Shown: positions 1 through 10,678 of the stretch, piece after piece
How positions within the stretch are numbered: position 1 is the first letter of the stretch
Layout of the letters: every line of letters starts with the position of its first letter
Source: Diplonema papillatum
Taxonomy: Eukaryota; Euglenozoa; Diplonemea; Diplonemida; Diplonemidae
DNA length: 64,000 nt
Assembly (NCBI GenBank): GCA_030068145.1
Contig: JAPJBO010000301.1
Location: 1-64,000 of the forward strand
Direction: 5' to 3'
Notes under the pieces: model-generated
The model's input: the letters and a program-made list of their open reading frames with translations, nothing else
Databases searched by the model: none
What the model was told of the DNA's origin: nothing
Program-made: the position numbers and the translations under genes

Positions 1-1641
1 GGTTCCGGTATGCGGGTTTGCGAGGTTAGGGTATGCGGGTTTGCGGGTTAGGGTATGCGGGTTTGGGTATGCGGGTTTGCGGGGTTAGGGTACGCGGGTT
101 TGCGGGTTAGCGGTTTTTGCGGGGTTAGGGTACGCGGGTTTGCGGGTTCGGGTATGCGGGTTTGCGAGGTTAGGGTATGCGGGTTTGCGGGTTAGGGTAT
201 GCGGGTCTTGGGGTACGGGTTTGCGGGGTTTGCGGTTAGGGTTTGCGGGGTTAGGGTACGCGGGTTGCGGGTTCGGGTTGCGGTTTGGTATGCGGGTTCG
301 GGTATGCGGGGGGGGTTCGGGTATGCGTACCTTACACAAAAATTGTAAAAATCACACACAAATGGTGAAAATCTGGAAAATTTGGCAAACCCCAAATTTT
401 CAGTTTCCGGAACAAATTTTCACTTCCCGGGAATAAATTTTCACTTCCCGGAACAAATTTTCACTTCCGGAATAAATTTTCACTCCCCGGAACAAATTTT
501 CACTTCCCGGAACAAATTTTCACTTCCCGGAACAAATTTTCACTTCCCGGAATAAATTTTCACTTCCCGGAACAAATTTTCAGTTTCGGAACAAATTTCA
601 CCTAATTTCACGGGACCCGGACCGAACCCAGAACTGGGGAGGACTGGGCTGACAACCCAAGGTGGCAACAAACGGAATCTGCACTCCACATTACATCACG
701 CAAGAATGGCTGATTCCTTCCTGAAGTCATCGACTGTCTTTGTGCCCACAGGAAGCGCGAACTGAACGCAAGGACCTTCCAGATGTGGAACACTGTACGG
801 AGAGAAGACCACGCAACGGAGCAGGCGCCCACAAGTAGTTTCTAACAGGACTAATCCCTCACACCGAAGTGATCATGAGTTGCCTTAACGAAACGAACCT
901 TGTGGAGCTGAACTCAGGCTGATAGGTGGGCCTTCTACAACGTTAGCACCGGTCAGCAAGTAAACGTATCCGACCCCTGGCACAGAGAGGCACGCGGTGG
1001 CTATCGGTAAACTGCATCGCGCACTCAGACAGACTTAACAGCATGTACGTGGAACCCCTTCCCACGGTCAGTAACTTGGACGACAATTACACTGGACGAA
1101 CGCAGGAAATGACGAATATCCTCGAGGCTGTCGTAAATTCTCTTCTCAAAAAATATCAAATACATAGGGTCAAAAGGGCACCCCCCCGAAAAAAAAAAAA
1201 GACTCCAGATACGCAAACTCTTTCGAACGCTGCACACGGGTATCCTTCAAGTGACCTCTAACTATCTGTTGCATACGCGTATCCGGATCTGAAAGCCGAA
1301 GACTTTGTAACACTTTACCGCAACCGAAGTCGCGAACCGGGTTCGGCTTGCACTGCAAAAGCAGCATAATTGTGTCTTGCGCCCGAGCGCGGAATTCCGC
1401 CACCCGCCATTCGGCTAGAGTGCAAGAACACAATTGCGAAGCGTACTACAAACGGATAGTGTTACATAGGCGAACGAATCATGCGAGAACCTATGGAGGG
1501 GCCCCTCGACAGCTTTCAGAACACGGCATAGTAAGTCAAGAGTCGGATAAGCGAGTGTGCACATTCTACTCCCGTTTGATCTGCATTTTCCACCTTTCCC
1601 CCCTTTCTTTGATCTGCTGTGTGTATTTGAAAAACGTTATC

Positions 1642-2066
1642 GCATGCGGGTAAGCGGGGTTTGCGGGTTAGGGTTTGCGGGGTTTGCGGGTTAGGGTATG
1701 CGGGGTTTGCGGGGTTAGGGTACGCGGGGTTGCGGGGTTCGGGTATGCGGGTTTGCGAGGTTAGGGTATGCGGGTTTGCGGGTTAGGGTATGCGGGTTTG
1801 GGTATGCGGGTTTGCGGGGTTAGGGTACGCGGGTTTGCGGGTTAGGGTTTGCGGGGTTAGGGTACGCGGGTTTGCGGGTTCGGGTATGCGGGTTTGCGAG
1901 GTTAGGGTATGCGGGTTTGCGGGTTAGGGTATGCGGGTTTGGGTATGCGGGTTTGCGGGGTTTGCGGGTTAGGGTTTGCGGGGTTAGGGTACGCGGGTTG
2001 CGGGTTCGGGTTTGCGGGTTTGGGTATGCGGGTTCGGGTATGCGGGGGGGGTTCGGGTATGCGTAC
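1642..2066 (+). repeat. G-rich telomere-like block of the satellite
   Basis: This block is built from variants of GCGGGTTT and GGGTTAGGGTATGCGGGTTT. TTAGGG occurs many times but never as a pure array. Equivalent blocks lie at 1-325, 3378-3802 and 5112-5192, with a diverged one at 8415-8690. Dense runs of three or four G make G-quadruplexes plausible. It may be degenerate telomeric DNA or a subtelomeric satellite; an unrelated G-rich satellite is also possible. Confidence 0.8.
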
Positions 2067-2129
2067 CTTACACAAAAATTGTAAAAATCACACACAAATG
2101 GTGAAAATCTGGAAAATTTGGCAAACCCC

Positions 2130-2338
2130 AAATTTTCAGTTTCCGGAACAAATTTTCACTTCCCGGAATAAATTTTCACTTCCCGGAACAAATTTTCACT
2201 TCCCGGAATAAATTTTCACTTCCCGGAACAAATTTTCACTTCCCGGAACAAATTTTCACTTCCCGGAACAAATTTTCACTTCCCGGAATAAATTTTCACT
2301 TCCCGGAACAAATTTTCAGTTTCGGAACAAATTTCACC
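2130..2338 (+). repeat. 20-bp tandem array inside the satellite
   Basis: About ten copies of a 20-bp unit, GGAACAAATTTTCACTTCCC, with a common AACA/AATA variant. The same array occurs at 400-600, 3866-4074 and 8757-8940. Confidence 0.9.
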
Positions 2339-5192
2339 TAATTTCACGGGACCCGGACCGAACCCAGAACTGGGGAGGACTGGGCTGACAACCCAAGGTG
2401 GCAACAAACGGAATCTGCACTCCACATTACATCACGCAAGAATGGCTGATTCCTTCCTGAAGTCATCGACTGTCTTTGTGCCCACAGGAAGCGCGAACTG
2501 AACGCAAGGACCTTCCAGATGTGGAACACTGTACGGAGAGAAGACCACGCAACGGAGCAGGCGCCCACAAGTAGTTTCTAACAGGACTAATCCCTCACAC
2601 CGAAGTGATCATGAGTTGCCTTAACGAAACGAACCTTGTGGAGCTGAACTCAGGCTGATAGGTGGGCCTTCTACAACGTTAGCACCGGTCAGCAAGTAAA
2701 CGTATCCGACCCCTGGCACAGAAGGCACGCGGTGGCTATCGGTAAACTGCATCGCGCACTCAGACAGACTTAACAGCATGTACGTGGAACCCCTTCCCAC
2801 GGTCAGTAACTTGGACGACAATTACACTGGACGAACGCAGGAAATGACGAATATCCTCGAGGCTGTCGTAAATTCTCTTCTCAAAAAATATCAAAATACA
2901 TAGGGTCAAAAGGGCACCCCCCCGAAAAAAAAAAAAGACTCCAGATACGCAAACTCTTTCGAACGCTGCACACGGGTATCCTTCAAGTGACCTCTAACTA
3001 TCTGTTGCATACGCGTATCCGGATCTGAAAGCCGAAGACTTTGTAACACTTTACCGCAACCGAAGTCGCGAACCGGGTTCGGCTTGCACTGCAAAAGCAG
3101 CATAATTGTGTCTTGCGCCCGAGCGCGGAAATCCGCCACCCGCCATTCGGCTAGAGTGCAAGAACACAATTGCGAAGCGTACTACAAACGGATAGTGTTA
3201 CATAGGCGAACGAATCATGCGAGAACCTATGGAGGGGCCCCTCGACAGCTTTCAGAACACGGCATAGTAAGTCAAGAGTCGGATAAGCGAGTGTGCACAT
3301 TCTACTCCCGTTTGATCTGCATTTTCCACCTTTCCCCCCTTTCTTTGATCTGCTGTGTGTATTTGAAAAACGTTATCGCATGCGGGTAAGCGGGGTTTGC
3401 GGGTTAGGGTTTGCGGGGTTTGCGGGTTAGGGTATGCGGGGTTTGCGGGGTTAGGGTACGCGGGGTTGCGGGGTTCGGGTATGCGGGTTTGCGAGGTTAG
3501 GGTATGCGGGTTTGCGGGTTAGGGTATGCGGGTTTGGGTATGCGGGTTTGCGGGGTTAGGGTACGCGGGTTTGCGGGTTAGGGTTTGCGGGGTTAGGGTA
3601 CGCGGGTTTGCGGGTTCGGGTATGCGGGTTTGCGAGGTTAGGGTATGCGGGTTTGCGGGTTAGGGTATGCGGGTTTGGGTATGCGGGTTTGCGGGGTTTG
3701 CGGGTTAGGGTTTGCGGGGTTAGGGTACGCGGGTTGCGGGTTCGGGTTTGCGGGTTTGGGTATGCGGGTTCGGGTATGCGGGGGGGGTTCGGGTATGCGT
3801 ACCTTACACAAAAATTGTAAAAATCACACACAAATGGTGAAAATCTGGAAAATTTGGCAAACCCCAAATTTTCAGTTTCCGGAACAAATTTTCACTTCCC
3901 GGAATAAATTTTCACTTCCCGGAACAAATTTTCACTTCCCGGAATAAATTTTCACTTCCCGGAACAAATTTTCACTTCCCGGAACAAATTTTCACTTCCC
4001 GGAACAAATTTTCACTTCCCGGAATAAATTTTCACTTCCCGGAACAAATTTTCAGTTTCGGAACAAATTTCACCTAATTTCACGGGACCCGGACCGAACC
4101 CAGAACTGGGGAGGACTGGGCTGACAACCCAAGGTGGCAACAAACGGAATCTGCACTCCACATTACATCACGCAAGAATGGCTGATTCCTTCCTGAAGTC
4201 ATCGACTGTCTTTGTGCCCACAGGAAGCGCGAACTGAACGCAAGGACCTTCCAGATGTGGAACACTGTACGGAGAGAAGACCACGCAACGGAGCAGGCGC
4301 CCACAAGTAGTTTCTAACAGGACTAATCCCTCACACCGAAGTGATCATGAGTTGCCTTAACGAAACGAACCTTGTGGAGCTGAACTCAGGCTGATAGGTG
4401 GGCCTTCTACAACGTTAGCACCGGTCAGCAAGTAAACGTATCCGACCCCTGGCACAGAAGGCACGCGGTGGCTATCGGTAAACTGCATCGCGCACTCAGA
4501 CAGACTTAACAGCATGTACGTGGAACCCCTTCCCACGGTCAGTAACTTGGACGACAATTACACTGGACGAACGCAGGAAATGACGAATATCCTCGAGGCT
4601 GTCGTAAATTCTCTTCTCAAAAAATATCAAAATACATAGGGTCAAAAGGGCACCCCCCCGAAAAAAAAAAAAGACTCCAGATACGCAAACTCTTTCGAAC
4701 GCTGCACACGGGTATCCTTCAAGTGACCTCTAACTATCTGTTGCATACGCGTATCCGGATCTGAAAGCCGAAGACTTTGTAACACTTTACCGCAACCGAA
4801 GTCGCGAACCGGGTTCGGCTTGCACTGCAAAAGCAGCATAATTGTGTCTTGCGCCCGAGCGCGGAATTCCGCCACCCGCCATTCGGCTAGAGTGCAAGAA
4901 CACAATTGCGAAGCGTACTACAAACGGATAGTGTTACATAGGCGAACGAATCATGCGAGAACCTATGGAGGGGCCCCTCGACAGCTTTCAGAACACGGCA
5001 TAGTAAGTCAAGAGTCGGATAAGCGTGTGCAGATTCTACTCCCGTTTGATCTGCATTTTCCACCTTTCCCCCCTTTCTTTGATCTGCTGTGTGTATTTGA
5101 AAAACGTTATCGCATGCGGGTAAGCGGGGTTTGCGGGTTAGGGTTTGCGGGGTTTGCGGGGTTAGGGTACGCGGGGTTGCGAGGTTAGGGTA

Positions 5193-5216
5193 ACTATATA
5201 ATTATGTGGCTTGTCC

Positions 5217-5262
<46 letters not shown>

Positions 5263-5442
5263 TCGTCACAATGAAAAATTCCAAGCAAAAATTTCACCTT
5301 TGTCAAAAAAAAATTCTGAAAAACTCAAAATTCAGAATCCAGTTTCTATTGGTTTTCCTACGAACCAGACCCGCAAACCAGCCATTTTTTGGCAGCATCC
5401 AATTCCACAGGTCAGGTTACTATATAATTATGTGGCTTGTCC

Positions 5443-5488
<46 letters not shown>

Positions 5489-5666
5489 TCGTCAATGAAA
5501 AATTCCAAGCAAAAATTTCACCTTTGTCAAAAAAAAATTCTGAAAAACTCAAAATTCAGAATCCAGTTTCTATTGGTTTTCCTACGAACCAGACCCGCAA
5601 ACCAGCCATTTTTTGGCAGCATCCAATTCCACAGGTCAGGTTACTATATAATTATGTGGCTTGTCC

Positions 5667-5712
<46 letters not shown>

Positions 5713-5870
5713 TCGTCACAATGAAAAATTCCAAGCAAAAATTTCACCTTTGTCAAAAAAAAATTCTGAAAAACTCAAAATTCAGAATCCAGTTTCTATT
5801 GGTTTTCCTACGAACCAGACCCGCAAACCAGCCATTTTTTGGCAGCATCCAATTCCACAGGTCAGGTTTG
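5193..5870 (+). repeat. Three copies of a 225-bp repeat carrying a GTCT microsatellite
   Basis: Units begin at about 5193, 5419 and 5643 (226 and 224 bp apart). Each has a (GTCT)n tract of roughly ten copies followed by an AT-rich segment that is near-identical between units. The array starts directly at the truncated end of the satellite. Long frames across it come from the stop-free tetranucleotide and are not called as genes. Confidence 0.92.
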
Positions 5871-6734
5871 CCCGGGTTTGCAGGAGGTGTGCCCCCCTCT
5901 ATCTCTTCCAATCAGGCTTGGCAACACAGGACCCCCAAAGAACGCGCAGAATGGGAAGCAAAAGGATGAGTGGTGGGAGTCCTGTGTGTCTAGGGGCTTG
6001 TCTCTCACTCAAGGCTTTTTGTTGGCTGGCTTGCTGGCTGCTGACTTGCTGGTGCTGACTTGCTGGTGCTGACTTGCTGGTGCTGACTTGCTGGTGCTGA
6101 CTTGCTGGTGCTGACTTGCTGGTGCTGACTTGCTGGTGCTGACTTGCTGGTGCTGACTTGCTGGTGCTGCCTGCCGTGGTGCTGCCTGCTGCTGGTGCTG
6201 CCTGCTGTGTGCTTCCTGCTGGTGCTGCCTGGTGCTCATAATATTTTTTTCCAAAACTTGAAAATTCGAAAAATATACCCAAGTATCACAGTCCCCGTGC
6301 CAAAGATTGTTGCTATGCGTGTGCTTTGTCTGTCTCTAATCTGCCCAAAACTTCCACCGATTAGGGATCATCAGAACTATGAACACGCAGACCTCGAAAG
6401 GTTTGCTTCCTCCTGTTTTGTTTCCACTGCGGTTAGCCACATACAATGTCGTGAGACAAAGTTTTTTCGGCCAGTTGCGAGGAACTGCCTGCAGGAGTTG
6501 CTCAAAGCATGAACGTCAAGGACGCTCAACAAAGCCTATGGAGGGGCTCGCATCTGATCCAAAATGCTGGCATAGTGACACGGGTTGATCTTGCTGACTG
6601 GCTCGACAGGTACTCCCGCGTTGCAAAGTGCAGCTTCCTTTCAACCCTTCAAAGATAGGACAAAGCACGCACACAAGAGACAACCAATAGCCATTTTCCC
6701 CTCCCATCCTTCCTCCCAAGGTTTTGGGTTCCTG
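5871..6734. other. Minisatellite and unassigned sequence
   Basis: Positions 6041-6165 hold about nine copies of a 14-bp unit, CTGACTTGCTGGTG, grading into CTG-rich sequence to 6240. From 6246 to 6734 I recognise nothing. Confidence 0.7.
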
Positions 6735-6893
6735 GTTTTTTACGCCTGGGAAGGGTAGCTGCGCAGCTCGGAGGCCAGATACGAAGTTAGGGGCTTTCAC
6801 CCACAGCAAAGGAACTGCTTGCCTTGGCCGCGTTTCGAAAAACACGTTTCCAGGGGACACCGCGAGGAGGTGGCAAGTCAGATTTTGTCCCCC
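6735..6893 (+). repeat. Direct-repeat copy 1 (159 bp)
   Basis: Nearly identical to 7733-7893, with one segment from the TTTTTTACGCCTGGGAAG motif through GATTTTGTCCCCCA. The two copies bracket CTG/TTC-rich DNA, as if one element was interrupted or flanked by expanding repeats. The segment is open on the minus strand but shows no domain I know. Confidence 0.85.
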
Positions 6894-7424
6894 ATCTAGC
6901 TGCTCCTGTTGTTCCTGTGTTTGGTGCTGGTGCTGCTCTTGCTCCTGCTTCTCTTGTTGCCTTTCATCGAAGCTGTGAAACTCTCTCAAAACCAAACGCT
7001 GCAGTAAACGACCCTCCCCCTTCGAAATGGAAAGGCTTGCATTTTTCATCGAAGCCCCGATTCGCAAACTTCGTCTGTGTTTTAATTTCCTGTTTAGGTT
7101 TCTTTGAAACGAAAGTTGCTGTCTGCCTTGCTGCTGCCTTGCTCCTCCTCTTGCTGCTCTTCTTGCTGCTACTCTTGCTCCTGCTGCTCTGCTGCCTTTC
7201 TCCGAAGCTGTGGAATTCTCGCAAAACCAAACACTGCAGTCAAGGACCTTCGCTTGCAAAGACTGCTTTCATTGCAAGCTCCGATTTCCTTCTTAAGCGC
7301 TTCAAACAAACTTCGTCTGTGTTTTGATTTTCTGTTTATGTTTATTTGAATTCAAAGCTCCTATCCTGTCTGCTGCCTTCTGTTGGTGCTCTTCCTCCTG
7401 CTGATTAACCGCTGCTGTCTTGCT

Positions 7425-7725
7425 CTGGCTGCCTTGCTGCTGCTGCCTTGCCGCTGCTGCCTTGCTGCTGCTGCCTTGCTGCTGCTGCCTTGCTGCTGCT
7501 GTCCTGCTGCCGCTCCTGCCTTGCCGCTGCTGTCTTGCCTTGCTGCTGCTGCCTTGCCGCTGCTGTCTTGCTTCTGCTGCTGCATTGCCGTTGCTGCCTT
7601 GCCGCGGCTGCCTTGCCGTGGCTGCCTTGCTGCTGCTGCCTTGCTGCTGCTGCCTTGCTGCTGCTGCCTTGCTTCTACTGCTGCCTGCCTTGCTGCTGCT
7701 GCCTTGCTGCTGCTGCTGCTTTCTT
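7425..7725 (+). repeat. 14-bp CTG-type minisatellite
   Basis: Units of CCTTGCTGCTGCTG and variants fill this interval. The array lacks stop codons in several frames and so gives spurious Leu/Ala/Cys-rich or Gln/Ser/Lys-rich frames. Confidence 0.88.
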
Positions 7726-7732
7726 GCCGACC

Positions 7733-7893
7733 TTTTTTTTACGCCTGGGAAGAGTAGGTGCACAGCTCGGAGGCCAGATACGAAGTTAGGGGCTTTCACC
7801 CACAGCAAAGGAACTGCTTGCCTTGGCCGCGTTTCGAAAAACACGTTTCCAGGGGACACCGCGAGGAGGTGGCAAGTCAGATTTTGTCCCCCA
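7733..7893 (+). repeat. Direct-repeat copy 2
   Basis: Partner of 6735-6893; almost the same sequence directly after the CTG array. Confidence 0.85.
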
Positions 7894-8029
7894 ACCCCAA
7901 GACCACCCATTGAGAATTCCGGGGCCTTTGATGGCCAGCTTCTTGGACTTCACGACCTCTCAGGAGCACTTTGCTAAAGGAACACCGAAAACGTGATAGG
8001 CAACTGTTGCATGTCGAAATGGGGGGGCA

Positions 8030-8411
8030 CGTTCTCCCGAAGTTGCGACCCTTGAAAGAACGTCGTTCGTAGGAGCTTCGAATTCCTGTGACGGTTTCGT
8101 TGGATGCATCGGTCAAAATATCAACAAAAATATGTACCCATAGCTCTGTCAGAACCTTTTCGCTGACTCGGAACTTCACATACCTTGACTGCTTCCACAC
8201 GAACTCTCGAACACCAGATTTTTCAAGCACAACTCCGACCCGAACCATCTTGTGAATTTCTTTTCTTCTTCTAGTTCCTGTTTGCGTTGTGTGTGCTGAA
8301 TCCTGTTTTCTTTCGAGTCGGCCTCTTCACACAAGAGGCCGAACCTGGACAAGAAGGCCCACATCGAAGCACTAAGAATCCATCAAATGCACGAGGGGGC
8401 CCGCAGGGCCA
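8030..8411 (+). repeat. Dispersed repeat ending at telomere-like DNA, copy 1
   Basis: Shares blocks with 14655-15035: a GAACGTCGTTCGT motif, a GATGCATCGGTCAAAA motif, a CGAGTCGG...GAGGCC hairpin-like block and a terminal GAGGGGGCCCGC...GGGCCACCGAGTGCGG block. Both copies end at GCGGGTTTGCGGGTTTA, the satellite's G-rich motif. Here that motif continues into the satellite fragment; at 15040 only two units are present. Confidence 0.75.
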
Positions 8412-8940
8412 CCGAGTGCGGGTTTGCGGGTTTATGCGGGTTTGCGGGTTTGCGGGTTTGCGGGGTTAGGGTACGCGGGTTTGCGGGTTAGGGTTTGCGG
8501 GTTAGGGTACGGGGGTGTGCGGGTTCGGGTATGCGGGTTTGCGAGGTTAGGGTATGCGGGTTTGCGGGTTAGGGTATGCGGGTTTGGGTATGCGGGTTTG
8601 CGGGGTTTGCGGGTTAGGGTTTGCGGGGTTAGGGTACGCGGGTTGCGGGTTCGGGTTTGCGGGTTTGGGTATGCGGGTTCGGGTATGCGTACCTTACACA
8701 AAAATTGTAAAAATCACACACAAATGGTGAAAATCTGGAAAATTTGGCAAACCCCAAATTTTCAGTTTCCGGAACAAATTTTCACTTCCCGGAATAAATT
8801 TTCACTTCCCGGAACAAATTTTCACTTCCCGGAATAAATTTTCACTTCCCGGAATAAATTTTCACTTCCCGGAACAAATTTTCACTTCCCGGAACAAATT
8901 TTCACTTCCCGGAACAAATTTTCACTTCCCGGAACAAATT
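8412..8940 (+). repeat. Truncated satellite monomer
   Basis: G-rich block plus 20-bp array, diverged from the 1736-bp monomers. It is cut at about 8940 within a 20-bp unit, so the roughly 1-kb unique part is missing. Confidence 0.88.
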
Positions 8941-9346
8941 AGTCGGAAAAAAAGCCTGAAAAAAAGCTCACCCAGGAATAAATTAGCTCGACCCGGGGGG
9001 GGGGGTCCCTTGCAAAGTCGTTGGGGGCTCTCAGGGTAGTGTCAGCACTGCCCCCCCCCCCCCCCCCGCCTGATGCCGCAACCCCTTAACCCCGGGCGGC
9101 GGCGCTTTGGCATGAGCCAGGAACCTCAAGGGGGCAATTGTATTCCGCTGGGTGACCAGACAAAGGGGGGCAGCCGTCAACAGCATCGCATCGCGCTGGG
9201 TGAAAAGACGCCGCGCCACCTCGTCATGTGCGTGCGCGTCTGCCCGCAAATAAACAAGCCCCCGACACACACCCAGCAAGCTTACTTTGAGCGCCTTCGG
9301 CGCGTAAACGTTGGTATCCCTACGTGCCTGAGTGAACTAAAGGGGT
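8941..9346. other. Unassigned, with G and C homopolymers
   Basis: Contains a G run near 8995-9006 and a C run near 9050-9067. I see no convincing gene. Confidence 0.6.
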
Positions 9347-9486
9347 GGGGGTCGAATAATAACAGTTATTTGACACACGTCTGGTTGTCTAAAAACACTA
9401 CGACTATTGATCCTGCTACTGTTCGGTGACCCGGAACCTTTTTAATTTTCGACAAATAATAACACAGGTGTTATTATTCGACCCCC
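9347..9486. repeat. 140-bp hairpin element with 17-bp inverted ends
   Basis: The left end GGGGGTCGAATAATAAC (9347-9363) is the exact reverse complement of the right end (9470-9486). A second, inner hairpin lies at 9455-9478 (AATAATAACAC, 2-nt loop, then its complement). It resembles a small MITE, but no target duplication is visible. Confidence 0.7.
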
Positions 9487-9929
9487 TTCTTTACTTATCA
9501 CGCCCCCACGCCAAGGCGTCAAATAACGGTCAGACAAGCTCTAGAGCTCCAGGAGGAAGGAAGGATCATTACCTCTCCTGTTGGTAAAGATGATGGTCAA
9601 CCACGCATGGAATGACAATCAAAGACTGGCAAATGAAAGAGACTGGTATTCATAAGGCAAAATGCAGGCACCCCCGCTTTCCTCGATTCTGCACTCTCCT
9701 CCTCCCACACCGCGGGCCCCTAGCTTTTAAAGGGTAAGTACGTAGATCACCCAAGTGTCTCGCGCTTTGCCGCATGTACCTCCACAGAGTGGCGGGGTGA
9801 TCGAGTCGGTCTGCTTCTCATCCTATCTCCCGAAGAGAAGACTCGGCCACTCAGGAGGGATGTGCGGATTTCGACGGTGCTAAACGGGAAAGGTAACACT
9901 GCACGCTACAAATCGGGGCTAGCTTTTTG
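9487..9929. other. Unassigned non-coding sequence
   Basis: No supported gene. A 13-nt match to the 3' end of SSU rRNA (GGAAGGATCATTA, about 9563) is too short to call. Confidence 0.5.
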
Positions 9930-10030
9930 TTCACTTGTGTTCTGTGTGGGTTGCAGCACATTTCCACCTCGCAACTGGGGCCTCCCCGAGTGTTCTGCTA
10001 GAAAGCAGGTGCGTGTCGTATAGAAAGCCC
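9930..10030 (-). repeat. SINE-like family B copy, diverged
   Basis: The reverse complement reads GCACCTGCTTTCTAGCAG, then GTGCTGCAACCCACACAGAA. This is the same order of blocks as the family B copies at 31422, 51408 and 60343. Confidence 0.65.
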
Positions 10031-10260
10031 CCAAACGCTCTGAACACACCGGCCGTAGATAATCCCCAGAAAAAATGCTCCGGCTTTTTCCGTGCTGCGA
10101 CTCGATCCATCCAGAGTAGGGGCGCAAGCTGCTTGGGGACACAACTGGCGTCGCAGTCGGAATGGATCCTCGAAGGGCGAGAGTCCTGCATTTCCCCCCG
10201 CCGAGTCATGTTGGTTGACTCCTTGCTATAGTGCGTTGCTCAGGGTAGGCCTGACCAATC

Positions 10261-10678
10261 ACACTAATGCAACAAATTAGGGCAACAACCAGGAACACAC
10301 CGGTAGGTGAGCAGCGACACCTCCCGAAAGTGAGCCAAGGGCGAAGGACGTATCTGCGGCTGCTGCGGCAGTTGCCCGGTGGTAACCCCACATGCAGAAA
10401 CGGGGAAGGGGAACGTGTTTTCCCAACTACTTTGAAGCCCCTTCCCGACCGTAGCATCCGAGGAGGAGGGTGCTACGGTAGCCGTGCACAGGTCTTGGGC
10501 GCGTGCCTCGTGCAGGGCGGTGCTTTGTGATCCGCCGCGAAGTTTTCTCCTGGTGCAGTCCGGAGAGACCGGCGTCGAGTTTCGGCTCACAGCCGGTTCC
10601 CTCGGGCGGCAACCCTAAGGGGAGAGAGAGCGCCAGACACAATCCATCTTAAAAAGGACCACACTAATGCAACAAATT
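10261..10678. mobile_element. 382-bp insertion flanked by an 18-bp direct repeat
   Basis: ACACTAATGCAACAAATT occurs perfectly at 10261-10278 and 10661-10678, exactly 400 bp apart. The enclosed 10279-10660 is GC-rich, has no long ORF and contains several short stem-forming stretches. A perfect long duplication around a short non-coding segment is typical of target-primed retroposition, so this could be a SINE or a retro-copied structured RNA. The direct repeats are observed; the mechanism is inferred. Confidence 0.6.

Larger units (their letters stand above)
1..5192. repeat. 1736-bp tandem satellite, about three monomers
   Basis: Three consecutive monomers repeat at an exact spacing of 1736 bp; for example the segments starting at 608, 2344 and 4080 are near-identical. 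Each monomer has a G-rich telomere-like block, an array of 20-bp units, and about 1 kb of unique non-coding sequence. Monomers differ by only a few substitutions and 1-2 base indels (near 990, 3130 and 5025), so amplification is recent. The first monomer is cut by the window edge and the last stops inside its G-rich block at about 5192. All open frames here are short and follow the repeats, so I call no genes. Confidence 0.95.

Noticed and set aside
9555..9570. GGAAGGATCATTA, matching the 3' terminus of SSU rRNA
   Set aside because: Only 13 nt. The conserved hairpin just before it (GTAGGTGAACCTGC) is absent.
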